A stretch of 9,750 bases of DNA from JASJHI01 sp965371355 (GCA_965371355.1 CBDUYD010000108.1:1-9750), one strand, 5' to 3'. Positions 1 through 6,659 are shown, numbered from the stretch's first letter. Numbers and translations: made by a program. Notes: a model not told the origin generated them from the sequence alone.

Positions 1-549
1 ACCGCCGATCTGCCGCTGCTCCCCGGCGACACACGGCTGCATCTCGGCGTGCTGATCGCGATCGGCGTGGCGATCCTCGGCTACATCCTCCTCTTCCGGA
101 GTGCGCTCGGCGTGCGCCTGCGGGCCGTTGGTCACAACCCGCACGCGTCGCGCTATGCGGGCATGGGTGTCGAGCGGAGCATCGTGCAGGCGCTGACATT
201 CAGCGGGGCATGTGCCGGCGTCGCCGGCGCTGTGCTCGTGTTCGGATCCGAGTCGCATCGATTGATCGGTGAGGGCGGCGCCGCGGCGTTCACCCAGAGC
301 GCCGGCTTCAACGGCATCGTCGCCGCGCTGTTCGGGGCGTTGCATCCGCTGTTCACGATTCCGGCGGCGTTCTTCTTCGGGGGAATGCTCACCGGCGGGA
401 TCGCGCTGCAACAGGAACTCCAGGTGCCCGCAGCCATGATCGTCGCACTCAACGGCATCGTCGTGCTGTTCGTGGTCAGCAGCTTCAAGCTCCGGGCCAG
501 ATTGAACTCCTGGGTCGAGTCGATCGTTGCCAGGTCGGGCGAGCCGTGA
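1..549 (+). CDS. BMP/nucleoside-type ABC transporter permease 1 (5' truncated)
   Basis: This is the C-terminal 182 residues of an inner-membrane permease of the branched-chain-type family (BPD_transp_2), the NupP/YufP-like subunit of a BMP-family importer. The frame is open from base 1, so the gene starts outside the window; an internal GTG at 49 is not the likely start. Hydrophobic segments alternate with the family's cytoplasmic coupling loop, visible as LRAVGHNPHASRYAGM at about nt 118-165, which contacts the ATPase. Next comes the usual small-residue helix SGACAGVAGAVLV, and the end is a short charged tail. The stop shares bases with the GTG of permease 2 (GTGA, 546-549), which implies translational coupling. 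Family membership is well supported; the nucleoside substrate is inferred from the BMP protein downstream. Confidence 0.9.
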   Translation, partial: TADLPLLPGDTRLHLGVLIAIGVAILGYILLFRSALGVRLRAVGHNPHASRYAGMGVERSIVQALTFSGACAGVAGAVLVFGSESHRLIGEGGAAAFTQSAGFNGIVAALFGALHPLFTIPAAFFFGGMLTGGIALQQELQVPAAMIVALNGIVVLFVVSSFKLRARLNSWVESIVARSGEP

Positions 550-1478
550 GCGACTTCTTCACCATCAGCGTCATCGTGGCGACACTCGCCGCCGGTGTCA
601 GGCTCGCCACCCCCTTCCTCCTCGCCTCGCTCGGTGAGACGATCGGTCAACGCAGTGGCGTGCTCAACCTCGGTGTCGAGGGCGTGATGTTGATCGGCGC
701 CTTCACCGCGTACTACGTCGCGCTCGAGACCGGCAACCTGCTTCTCGGAACGATCGCCGCGCTCGCCGCAGGAGCGGTGATGGGTCTCGTCTACGCGTTC
801 ATCACGTTGGTGATGCAATCCGAGCAGGGCATCAGCGGCATCGGGATCTTCCTCTTCGGCCTGGGATTCACCGACCTCCTGTTCCAGAAGCAGGTCGGCA
901 CACCGATTCCGATCGACGGGCTCGAGAAGGTCAAGATCCCGATCCTCGGCGACATCCCATGGATCGGCGAGATCTTCTTCGACCACAACCTGCTCGTCTA
1001 CACCGCCTTCCTGCTCGTACCGGTCGTGGGGTTCGTCATCAACCGCACGACGTTCGGGCTCAACATCCGAGCGGTGGGCGAGACGCCCGAGGCGGCCGAC
1101 ACGCTCGGGGTCAGCGTCAAGGGCACCCGAGCCGTCGCGATCGTTCTCGCCAACATGCTCGCCGGTCTCGCCGGAGCGGCCCTCGCACTCGAGGTCGGCG
1201 TCTTCCAGCAGAATCTCACCGCAGGTCAGGGCTTCATCGCCGTCGCGCTCGTCTACTTCGGAGCATGGCGGGCGGTCGGCGTGATGTCGGGAGCACTGCT
1301 GTTCGGTGTGGTGTCGGCGACGGTGCTCCAGTGGAAGACGCTCGGCATCGTGAGCGGCGCGGCCGCGAGTCTGACGTCGATGGCGCCTGCCATCCTGACG
1401 ATCGTCGTGCTCGTTATCGTCAGCCGCAAGATCTCGGCGCCCGCCGCGTTGACCAAACCATTCAACCGGGCGGCCTGA
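546..1478 (+). CDS. BMP/nucleoside-type ABC transporter permease 2
   Basis: A 310-aa polytopic membrane protein, a usual length for the NupQ/YufQ-like second permease of BMP-family importers; it should form the channel as a heterodimer with the preceding permease. Residues 31-52 carry the family hallmark around a Gly-Gln-Arg-Ser-Gly segment followed by Leu-Asn-Leu-Gly-Val-Glu-Gly. Residues 174-191 (IRAVGETPEAADTLGVSV) are the coupling loop. Residues 228-241 (GQGFIAVALVYFGA) are a conserved C-terminal segment. The GTG start overlaps the previous stop by 4 nt and has only a poor Shine-Dalgarno sequence, so re-initiation is likely. The stop codon lies in the loop of a strong hairpin (1467-1488). 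The substrate is inferred from context. Confidence 0.93.
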   Translation: MSDFFTISVIVATLAAGVRLATPFLLASLGETIGQRSGVLNLGVEGVMLIGAFTAYYVALETGNLLLGTIAALAAGAVMGLVYAFITLVMQSEQGISGIGIFLFGLGFTDLLFQKQVGTPIPIDGLEKVKIPILGDIPWIGEIFFDHNLLVYTAFLLVPVVGFVINRTTFGLNIRAVGETPEAADTLGVSVKGTRAVAIVLANMLAGLAGAALALEVGVFQQNLTAGQGFIAVALVYFGAWRAVGVMSGALLFGVVSATVLQWKTLGIVSGAAASLTSMAPAILTIVVLVIVSRKISAPAALTKPFNRAA

Positions 1479-1488
1479 TCGCCGCCCG
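1467..1488 (+). promoter_or_regulatory. Stable hairpin across the permease 2 stop codon
   Basis: A perfect 8-bp inverted repeat, CGGGCGGC (1467-1474) and GCCGCCCG (1481-1488), encloses the six-base loop CTGATC, which contains the TGA stop. No T-run follows, so it is not a classical intrinsic terminator. An RNA-stability or processing element, or partial attenuation between permeases and lipoprotein, is plausible. The structure is directly visible; its function is inferred. Confidence 0.5.
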
Positions 1489-1547
1489 CCAGATCCTCGA
1501 CGGCTCGATCGTCGTGGCAACAAAACAACAGAAGGGGAGACAAGAAA

Positions 1548-2636
1548 ATGACCACCCGACGTAGACGAACAGCAGCCATCGCGGCGATCTCCGCGTTCGC
1601 GCTGCTCGCAGCCGCATGCGGCAGCGACGACAGCAGCGACTCGACCGAGGCGCCGTCCACCGATGCAGCGGACTCGACGGAGGCACCGACCACCGATGCC
1701 ACCGCGTCCACCGATGCACCCGACGACGGAGGAGGCTCCGGCGAGACCTTCACCATCGGCATCGTGGCGCCGAGCGCAAGCAACGACCTCGCGTTCACCC
1801 AGAGCATGGTCGACTCGGTCGCCCGCCTGGGGGAGACACGAGATATCGAGGTCTCGATCACCGACGGAACATTCGTCGTGGAGGACGCTGCAACGGCAAT
1901 CCGCGGGTACGCAGACGACGGCCTCGATCTGGTCATCGCTCACGGGTCGCAGTACGGCGGACCGCTCCAGGAGATCGCCCCCGACTTTCCCGACACGGCG
2001 TTCGCCTGGGGTACCGCGGTCGACACCTTCGACCTGCCGAACGTGAGCGCCTACACGGTCAGCGCTGACCAGGGCGGGTACGTCAACGGCGTGATCGCCG
2101 CCCAGCTCACGGAATCGGACGTGCTCGGCGTGATCGGACCGATCGAGGTCGGTGACGCCAAGCTGTACGTCGACGGCTTCGTCGCCGGCGTCGCGGCTCA
2201 GAATCCCGACGCGACGACCAACGTGAACTACATCGACTCGTTCAGCGACGTGCTCCTCGCCTCCGAGGCGGCGACGGCGCACATCGAGAACGGTGCCGAC
2301 GTGCTCACCGGTACGGCCCAGATGGTGGTCGGCGCGACGGGCGAGGCCAGTTCGGCCGGTATCCCGTGGTTCGGAACACAGTCGAACCAGACCGACCTCG
2401 GTCCCGAGATCGTCGTGGCATCGCAGGTGTACCACTGGGAGGTCGCGCTCGCGGAACTCCTCGATGCGATCGATGCCGGCACGCTCGGCGGTTCGGTCTA
2501 CACGATCACGCTCGAGAACGGCGGACTCGTGATGGAGTTCAACGACCAGTTCGGGCTCGATTCCGAGATCAGGGCGTCGGCCGACGCGACGATCGCTGGA
2601 CTCACCGACGGGTCGATCACGACCGGCGTCGGGTGA
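1548..2636 (+). CDS. BMP-family substrate-binding lipoprotein of the ABC importer
   Basis: A 362-aa extracytoplasmic binding protein of the BMP/Med/PnrA family (PF02608), which usually captures nucleosides or related ligands. It opens with an Arg-rich n-region, a hydrophobic stretch (about residues 9-23) and a lipobox ending LAAAC with Cys24, then GSDDSS, so it should be lipid-anchored outside the membrane. Residues 25-65 are a Ser/Thr/Asp/Glu/Ala/Pro linker containing an 11-residue direct repeat. The folded domain starts near residue 67 (TFTIGIVAPSASNDLAFTQS), with the family's Asp-x-Ala-Phe-Thr-Gln-Ser ligand-site motif. The start is firm: a purine-rich GAAGGGGAG lies about 8 nt before the ATG, in an A-rich leader. 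It sits between the permease and ATPase genes. The exact ligand cannot be read from sequence. Confidence 0.93.
   Translation: MTTRRRRTAAIAAISAFALLAAACGSDDSSDSTEAPSTDAADSTEAPTTDATASTDAPDDGGGSGETFTIGIVAPSASNDLAFTQSMVDSVARLGETRDIEVSITDGTFVVEDAATAIRGYADDGLDLVIAHGSQYGGPLQEIAPDFPDTAFAWGTAVDTFDLPNVSAYTVSADQGGYVNGVIAAQLTESDVLGVIGPIEVGDAKLYVDGFVAGVAAQNPDATTNVNYIDSFSDVLLASEAATAHIENGADVLTGTAQMVVGATGEASSAGIPWFGTQSNQTDLGPEIVVASQVYHWEVALAELLDAIDAGTLGGSVYTITLENGGLVMEFNDQFGLDSEIRASADATIAGLTDGSITTGVG
1638..1703 (+). repeat. 33-nt tandem repeat in the lipoprotein linker
   Basis: Two adjacent 33-nt units encode DSTEAPSTDAA and DSTEAPTTDAT (residues 31-52), followed by a partial third unit ASTDAP (53-58). The copies differ at several positions, so the duplication is not very recent. 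The repeat lengthens the flexible linker between the lipid anchor and the binding domain. Confidence 0.75.
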
Positions 2637-2672
2637 CCGACGTAGTTTCGAGCAGTCGAGGAGTTTGACGAC

Positions 2673-4214
2673 GTGATGACACCTGACCGGGGAACACCGA
2701 TGTTGGAAATGCGCGGGATCACCAAGCGCTTTCCCGGGGTCGTCGCCAACGACGACGTCGACCTCACGGTGCTGTCCGGTCAGGTGCACACGTTGCTGGG
2801 CGAGAACGGCGCCGGCAAGAGCACGCTGATGAAGATCCTCTACGGCCTCTATCGGCCCGACGAGGGGACGATTCGGCTGCGCGGCGAGGAGGTCACGATC
2901 GACTCTCCGAACGACGCGATCGAGCGTGGGATCGGGATGATCCATCAGCACTTCATGCTCGTGCCCACGCTGACGGTCGCCGAGAACGTCACACTCGGCC
3001 TCGGAGGGCGCCGCGGCCTGGTCGATCTCCCGCCGGTCAGGGAGCGGCTCCGCGAGGTCTCGTCGCGCTACGGGCTGTCGGTCGACCCCGACGCCTACAT
3101 CTGGCAACTCGCGGTAGGTGAGCGCCAGCGCGCCGAGATCCTGAAGGCGCTGTACCGCGACGCCGACCTGCTCGTGCTCGACGAGCCGACCGCCGTGTTG
3201 ACCCCACCGGAGGTCGACGATCTGTTCGTCACGCTCCGCCAGATGCGTAGTGACGGCAAGGGGCTGATCTTCATCTCGCACAAGCTTCACGAGGTGATGG
3301 AGATCTCCGACGAGATCACCGTGCTCCGCGACGGCAAGGTCTCCGGTGACACACGACCCGACGAGACATCGCGCGAGCAACTCGCCGAGATGATGGTCGG
3401 CCGGCCGGTGGAGCTCACCCGCACGGTGCCCGCCCAGGAGACCGGGAACGCACAACTCGTGGTCCGGAACCTCGTCGTCACCGGCGACCGCGGAAACCGT
3501 GCGGTCAACGATCTTTCGATCGAGGTCCGCTCCGGCGAGATCGTCGGCGTGGCCGGCGTGTCGGGCAACGGCCAGCGCGAACTCGCGGAGGCGATCTTCG
3601 GACTCCGACCGATCGACTCGGGGCAGGTGCTCGTCGGCGGTCAGCCCGTCGACGAACCCTCACCGAAGCGGATGCGACGGGCAGGACTCGCCTACGTCCC
3701 CGAGGAACGGATGCGCGATGGCGCGATCGCCGAGTTCACCGTCGCGGAGAACCTGATGCTCGTCGACTACCTGGTGCAGCCGTACACCAGGCACGGTCTG
3801 CTCAACACGTCCGCGATCGACGAGCGATCAGAAATGCTGGTGTCGGATTACCGGGTGAAGACCCCGTCCATCGAGACGCCGACCGGACACCTTTCCGGCG
3901 GCAACATCCAGAAGATCGTGATCGCACGCGAGTTCAGCTGTGGAGCGACGGCGATGATCGTGGCTCAGCCGACGAGGGGCGTCGACATCGGCGCCGCCGA
4001 GTACATCCACAATCGACTGCTCGAGCAGCGCGCGGAAGGGGCCGCGATCCTGCTGATCTCCGAGGACCTCGACGAGGTGATGGAACTCTGCGACCGCATC
4101 ATCGTGCTGCTCGAGGGTGAGATCATGGGCGAACTGCAACGCGCGGATTTCGACGTGCACGAACTCGGTCTGCTGATGTCTGGCGTCACCGACCGCGCCG
4201 AGTCGTCGACCTGA
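2673..4214 (+). CDS. BMP/nucleoside-type ABC transporter ATP-binding protein (double ABC domain)
   Basis: A 513-aa cytoplasmic ATPase with two fused ABC domains, typical in length for NupO/YufO-like subunits. Domain 1 has Walker A GENGAGKST (43-51), signature-like LAVGERQR (146-153), Walker B LLVLDEPT (166-173) and H-loop SH (202-203). Domain 2 has a degenerate Walker A without Lys (GVSGNGQRE, about 295-303), a good signature LSGGNIQK (407-414), Walker B MIVAQPTRG with Gln in place of the catalytic Glu, and SED in place of the H-loop His. This asymmetry is usual for the family and implies that one composite site hydrolyses ATP. GAGGAG (2658-2663) lies 9 nt before the GTG at 2673; an ATG follows immediately at 2676 and could also serve. 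The gene ends the importer cluster; the next gene converges on it. Confidence 0.94.
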   Translation: MMTPDRGTPMLEMRGITKRFPGVVANDDVDLTVLSGQVHTLLGENGAGKSTLMKILYGLYRPDEGTIRLRGEEVTIDSPNDAIERGIGMIHQHFMLVPTLTVAENVTLGLGGRRGLVDLPPVRERLREVSSRYGLSVDPDAYIWQLAVGERQRAEILKALYRDADLLVLDEPTAVLTPPEVDDLFVTLRQMRSDGKGLIFISHKLHEVMEISDEITVLRDGKVSGDTRPDETSREQLAEMMVGRPVELTRTVPAQETGNAQLVVRNLVVTGDRGNRAVNDLSIEVRSGEIVGVAGVSGNGQRELAEAIFGLRPIDSGQVLVGGQPVDEPSPKRMRRAGLAYVPEERMRDGAIAEFTVAENLMLVDYLVQPYTRHGLLNTSAIDERSEMLVSDYRVKTPSIETPTGHLSGGNIQKIVIAREFSCGATAMIVAQPTRGVDIGAAEYIHNRLLEQRAEGAAILLISEDLDEVMELCDRIIVLLEGEIMGELQRADFDVHELGLLMSGVTDRAESST

Positions 4215-4241
4215 CTGCGCCGGTCGGCGTCGGGCTGTCGA

Positions 4242-4760
4242 TCAGAGGCCGGGACTGCCGGTCCACCCGTGCATGATCCAGAAGTCGTTGATCGCTCTCT
4301 GGATGCGGACGTACCAGATGATCTGCCCGATGAGCGGCAGCAGGAACCAGAGCCCCCAGAGCGTGGTGATCTGCGGTTCGCGCCCCTCGCGGCGGTACAT
4401 CTCCTCGACCTCCGATGCCATCAGGAACATCGTGATCGGGGCGAAGAACAGCGTGATGAGGAGGAAGCCGACGCCACCGATGCCGGTGTTGGTGTACCGC
4501 TTGATCTCGTCGCCGTTCTGATACGACCACACGAGCGTCCAGATGCCGAACGTGACGATCGTCAACAAGATGACGAGTCCGGTCGAGCGGGCATTCCCGA
4601 GCGACCCGACCGTAGAGGGCGCCGTCGTCGGCGGAGGTGGAGGCGCTGTCGGCGGCGCGAGCGGCGTGACGGCCGGCGGTGACGGAGGTGGTGGCGGAGG
4701 TGGCGGAGGTGTCTGGGGCGGCGGAGGCGGGGGAGGGGTGCCGGGGGGCGTCTCGCTCAT
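4242..4760 (-). CDS. DUF4234 family membrane protein with proline-rich N-terminus
   Basis: A 172-aa protein on the minus strand. Residues 5-47 are nearly all proline with some Thr/Ser/Ala, a flexible low-complexity arm. From residue 59 it matches what I know of DUF4234: a first membrane segment around 60-80 ending in the aromatic-rich FGIWTLVWSYQNGDEI, a second around 96-115, a charged loop (SEVEEMYRREGREP, 116-129) and a third around 133-151, followed by RIQRAINDFW. The function of DUF4234 is not established. The frame stays open to 4982, but the ATG at 4760 is preferred because it opens directly onto the Pro arm and has TACGGT six bases upstream. There is no Shine-Dalgarno sequence, so leaderless translation is possible. 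It runs divergently from the Fic-like gene. Confidence 0.8.
   Translation of the reverse strand: MSETPPGTPPPPPPPQTPPPPPPPPPSPPAVTPLAPPTAPPPPPTTAPSTVGSLGNARSTGLVILLTIVTFGIWTLVWSYQNGDEIKRYTNTGIGGVGFLLITLFFAPITMFLMASEVEEMYRREGREPQITTLWGLWFLLPLIGQIIWYVRIQRAINDFWIMHGWTGSPGL
4715..4748 (+). other. Putative G-quadruplex tract at the 5' end of the DUF4234 gene
   Basis: Four G-runs occur on the plus strand at 4715-4718, 4729-4733, 4735-4738 and 4743-4748, separated by 10, 1 and 4 bases. They are the complement of the polyproline codons and begin about 10 bp inside the minus-strand gene from its start codon. The plus strand is the template for that gene. The pattern is visible; quadruplex formation is inferred. 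Confidence 0.4.
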
Positions 4761-4777
4761 CGCCCGACCGTATCCGA
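4761..4777 (-). promoter_or_regulatory. Candidate leaderless -10 box before the DUF4234 gene
   Basis: On the minus strand TACGGT (4767-4772) is followed by six bases (CGGGCG) and then the ATG at 4760. A TAnnnT box 6-7 nt before a start codon without a Shine-Dalgarno sequence is the arrangement known for leaderless actinobacterial genes. No clear -35 is visible. The same hexamer at the same distance precedes the hydrolase at 6660. Confidence 0.4.
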
Positions 4778-4893
4778 CCGTGTCGACCTCGCCCATCCTC
4801 GTCGGACGTCGCCTCGGGGTCGAGCAAACCGGGGGGAGTGGAGATGCTCCTGTTCTATGCTCTGCTCCCACCGAGAACGCGTTTGGGGAGGAC

Positions 4894-6309
4894 GTGGGAG
4901 ACGTCTCCGAGCCACGGAAAACCTTCGGCGAGCGATACGCCGACGTCGAGCATCCTGCGCGCGCCGCCGCGCCGCCTCTCAACGCCCCTGCGATATCCCG
5001 CGACGCCGCGGCGTCGATCGAGCGTCTGGGCCGGGCCGTCGAGGCGGTGGCCGAGGCGACCTGGATCGCCGGCCGTCCAGAGCGGGGCGACCGTGTTCAG
5101 CGAGCGGCGCGCACGTTGCCGCCGGTGCCGGTGCCGGTGCTTGCCGACAAGGTGGCTCCCTCCTCGTCGTCGCTGCGGCTGACGCGGAGCGATGATGAGG
5201 TGATCCGTCGCGAACTCGTGGTCGCCCATGTCGCCGAGGACACCGACGTCCACGAGAGCGACGGTGGTGATGGGCTGCAGGCGACCGGGGTCAGCCTGCA
5301 CAAGGGGCAGGTCGTCTTCGAGGAGAATGATCGGGGCACCTGGATCGAACACGACGTCGTCGACTACCACCCCGTGCGTTACGGGGCGCGGACAGAGGCC
5401 GATCGGTACGCCGACTCCGGCGCCCTCGATCATCAGGAGCAGACAAGCTTTCTCGCCGACCTCGGCGACGACAACCTGTGGCGGCTCTTCATCGACTACG
5501 ACCGGCAGTCCGCCGGCCCGACCGCCTTCGATCGCGACGCCGAGCCGGGCTACATGAAGGCGATGCTCGCGGCGTTCAGAGATGCGGTTGGCCACGAGAA
5601 GATCGATTCGCTCCCCGACGCGATCTCCTACGCCGCTCTGCACGCCGCTGCCACATCAGATGTCGAGGGGATCAAGATCGAGGACGACGGCGGCGAGCGT
5701 CGGAGCACGGCCGGCGGCGGTACGCACTACGGGATGCAGGCACCCCCGTCCCCGCAGGCGCTGACCGAGATGGCTGCTGAGGGGCTGCTCGTCGAGGTGC
5801 TCCCTTCGGAGTTCCTGGAGTTCTTCGGTGGGGAGGGTGCGCCGACCGATGCCGACAGCCTGTACTTCTGTCTGCAGAAGTACCGCGACTACGACGAAGC
5901 GCCATTCCTCTTCGGGATCGTCGTGAAGATGTACGGCGCTGTCGAGCACATCGTTGCCGTCGCTCATCGCGATGCCGCCAAGAACCAGGAGCACATGGAG
6001 CGCCGATTCGGGATCTACGAATCGGAGGTGCTGGCCGCCGGGGACGAGCGCACCAGGATCGTCGCGATTGCCCGGCTCGTGCGAGCGCTCGGTGTCGGGC
6101 ACTTCTTCCTCGACGCCAACCGACGGGCGAGCGTGTTCCTGCTGATGAACAAGTTGCTGCTCCAGATCGGCAGTTCCCCGTCGATCATGAGGGACGTGTC
6201 GCTGTTCGATGCGAGGGTGCCGCTATCGGAGATCGTGGCCGCGGTGATCGACGGTCAGAGGGTGGTGACGGAAGGCGACTGGCCCGACGTCGAGGAGGAA
6301 GCCGAGTAG
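4894..6309 (+). CDS. Protein with C-terminal Fic/Doc-like domain and unknown N-terminal region
   Basis: About 471 aa from GTG 4894. Residues 403-411 read HFFLDANRR, close to the Fic/Doc active-site loop (Fic HPFxxGNGRxxR; Doc HxFx[D/N]xNKR). The motif follows a helical stretch (ARLVRALGVG) and precedes a hydrophobic helix LLMNKLLLQIG, as in Fic folds. The catalytic His, Phe, Asn and Arg are kept, but Arg replaces the Gly/Lys before the last Arg, and the second Fic Arg is absent, which makes it more Doc-like. Fic enzymes usually transfer AMP or another phosphate-containing group to protein side chains; the activity here is unknown. About 350 upstream residues match nothing I recognise. The start is uncertain: the frame is open to 4543, but there it is only the antisense of polyproline. 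GGGGAGG lies just 2 nt before GTG 4894, and GTG 5047 is an alternative. Confidence 0.75.
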   Translation: MGDVSEPRKTFGERYADVEHPARAAAPPLNAPAISRDAAASIERLGRAVEAVAEATWIAGRPERGDRVQRAARTLPPVPVPVLADKVAPSSSSLRLTRSDDEVIRRELVVAHVAEDTDVHESDGGDGLQATGVSLHKGQVVFEENDRGTWIEHDVVDYHPVRYGARTEADRYADSGALDHQEQTSFLADLGDDNLWRLFIDYDRQSAGPTAFDRDAEPGYMKAMLAAFRDAVGHEKIDSLPDAISYAALHAAATSDVEGIKIEDDGGERRSTAGGGTHYGMQAPPSPQALTEMAAEGLLVEVLPSEFLEFFGGEGAPTDADSLYFCLQKYRDYDEAPFLFGIVVKMYGAVEHIVAVAHRDAAKNQEHMERRFGIYESEVLAAGDERTRIVAIARLVRALGVGHFFLDANRRASVFLLMNKLLLQIGSSPSIMRDVSLFDARVPLSEIVAAVIDGQRVVTEGDWPDVEEEAE

Positions 6310-6362
6310 CCGACAAGGCCGCCGAGCGGTGAGGTGCGGCCACCGATGACGCCACGTCGGCT
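6308..6362. terminator. Nested inverted repeats after the Fic-like gene (possible bidirectional terminator)
   Basis: An outer 7-bp perfect inverted repeat, AGCCGAC (6308-6314) and GTCGGCT (6356-6362), encloses an inner 6-bp one, GGCCGC (6317-6322) and GCGGCC (6336-6341). It starts within the stop codon of the Fic-like gene and lies just downstream of the converging relic gene. No T-tract is present on either strand, so a terminator role is tentative. Confidence 0.3.
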
Positions 6363-6369
6363 CGCTTCG

Positions 6370-6544
6370 TCAGTCGGCGTCGTCGGGTGTTCGTTCGGCG
6401 ATCGTCATTTCCACGTGGGCTGCGATCGTCGGGAACTCGTCGGCCATCGCCTTGAAGTCCCTGGTCATTATCTGGGCGACGCTCGAGTTCTTCGGGCGCG
6501 AGACCGGCGAACAGCGGTGACACCTGCAGACGACTGGCGTCCAT
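6370..6544 (-). pseudogene. Relic of a cyclic-nucleotide-binding (Crp-type) protein, internally deleted
   Basis: The first 21 codons from ATG 6544 read MDASRLQVSPLFAGLAPEEL plus E, the usual opening of a cNMP-binding domain (PF00027). Immediately after, in the next frame (6480 down to TGA 6370), 36 codons read VAQIMTRDFKAMADEF, then PTIAAHVEMTIAERTPD and DAD, which looks like the usual last helices of such a protein. The beta-barrel and phosphate-binding cassette between them, roughly 80-100 residues in intact relatives, are missing, and the join is off by one base (175 nt in total). Translation in the starting frame instead runs antisense into the Fic-like gene and ends at 6185 (119 aa). An ideal AGGAGG sits 7 nt before the ATG, so the start region is undamaged. 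It is probably a recent deletion; homology is judged by eye. Confidence 0.65.
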
Positions 6545-6551
6545 CCATCGA

Positions 6552-6557
6552 CCTCCT
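6552..6557 (-). promoter_or_regulatory. Consensus ribosome binding site of the relic gene
   Basis: AGGAGG on the minus strand is followed by T and six more bases before the ATG at 6544 (spacing 7). It is the best Shine-Dalgarno match in the window. It fixes the start of the cyclic-nucleotide-binding relic and shows that the gene was once translated from here. Confidence 0.7.
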
Positions 6558-6647
6558 GGCCACGGGGACACGTTCGGGGGACACCATACTTCGCGGCGCG
6601 AATGCGTCCGGGACGTCGGCCTTGTCGACCTGGACCGCGGCCCGCGG

Positions 6648-6659
6648 TACGGTCGCCTG
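6648..6659 (+). promoter_or_regulatory. Candidate leaderless -10 box before the hydrolase gene
   Basis: TACGGT (6648-6653) is followed by CGCCTG and then the GTG at 6660. There is no Shine-Dalgarno sequence and no good -35 at 17 nt. The hexamer and spacing are identical to those before the DUF4234 start, and the following CG also matches. The remainder of 6545-6647, between the divergent relic and the hydrolase, shows nothing else I can support. Confidence 0.4.

Noticed and set aside
153..3455. A 1100-codon open frame on the minus strand
   Set aside because: It lies antisense to four well-identified importer genes. Its translation is rich in Arg, Asp, His and Val with no domain, as expected when the complement of G/C-ending codons rarely makes stops.
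2673..4214. Second ABC domain as a broken ATPase
   Set aside because: Loss of the Walker A Lys, the catalytic Glu and the H-loop His in domain 2 is usual for this ATPase family and not evidence of decay.
4191..4225. Possible hairpin between the ATPase and DUF4234 stops
   Set aside because: Only GACCG/CGGTC plus two more pairs across a bulge, with a 20-nt loop and no T-tract. Too weak to call a terminator.
4543..4893. Upstream extension of the Fic-like frame, starting with glycine runs
   Set aside because: This part is the exact antisense of the DUF4234 membrane domain and its polyproline arm. The glycine runs are only the complement of proline codons.
4761..4982. N-terminal extension of the DUF4234 frame beyond the ATG at 4760
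   Set aside because: The extra residues are antisense to the start of the Fic-like gene and show no family similarity. The ATG at 4763-4796 region (position 4796) has GAGG touching it with no spacing.
4844..5182. ATG at 4844 with a good Shine-Dalgarno sequence (GGGGGGAG)
   Set aside because: It is in a different frame from the Fic-like protein and gives an Arg/Pro/Ser-rich product typical of a shadow frame. It would need a frameshift for which I see no evidence.
4855..5643. A 262-codon minus-strand frame within the Fic-like gene
   Set aside because: It is antisense to the better-supported plus-strand frame that contains the Fic motif, and its product shows no domain.
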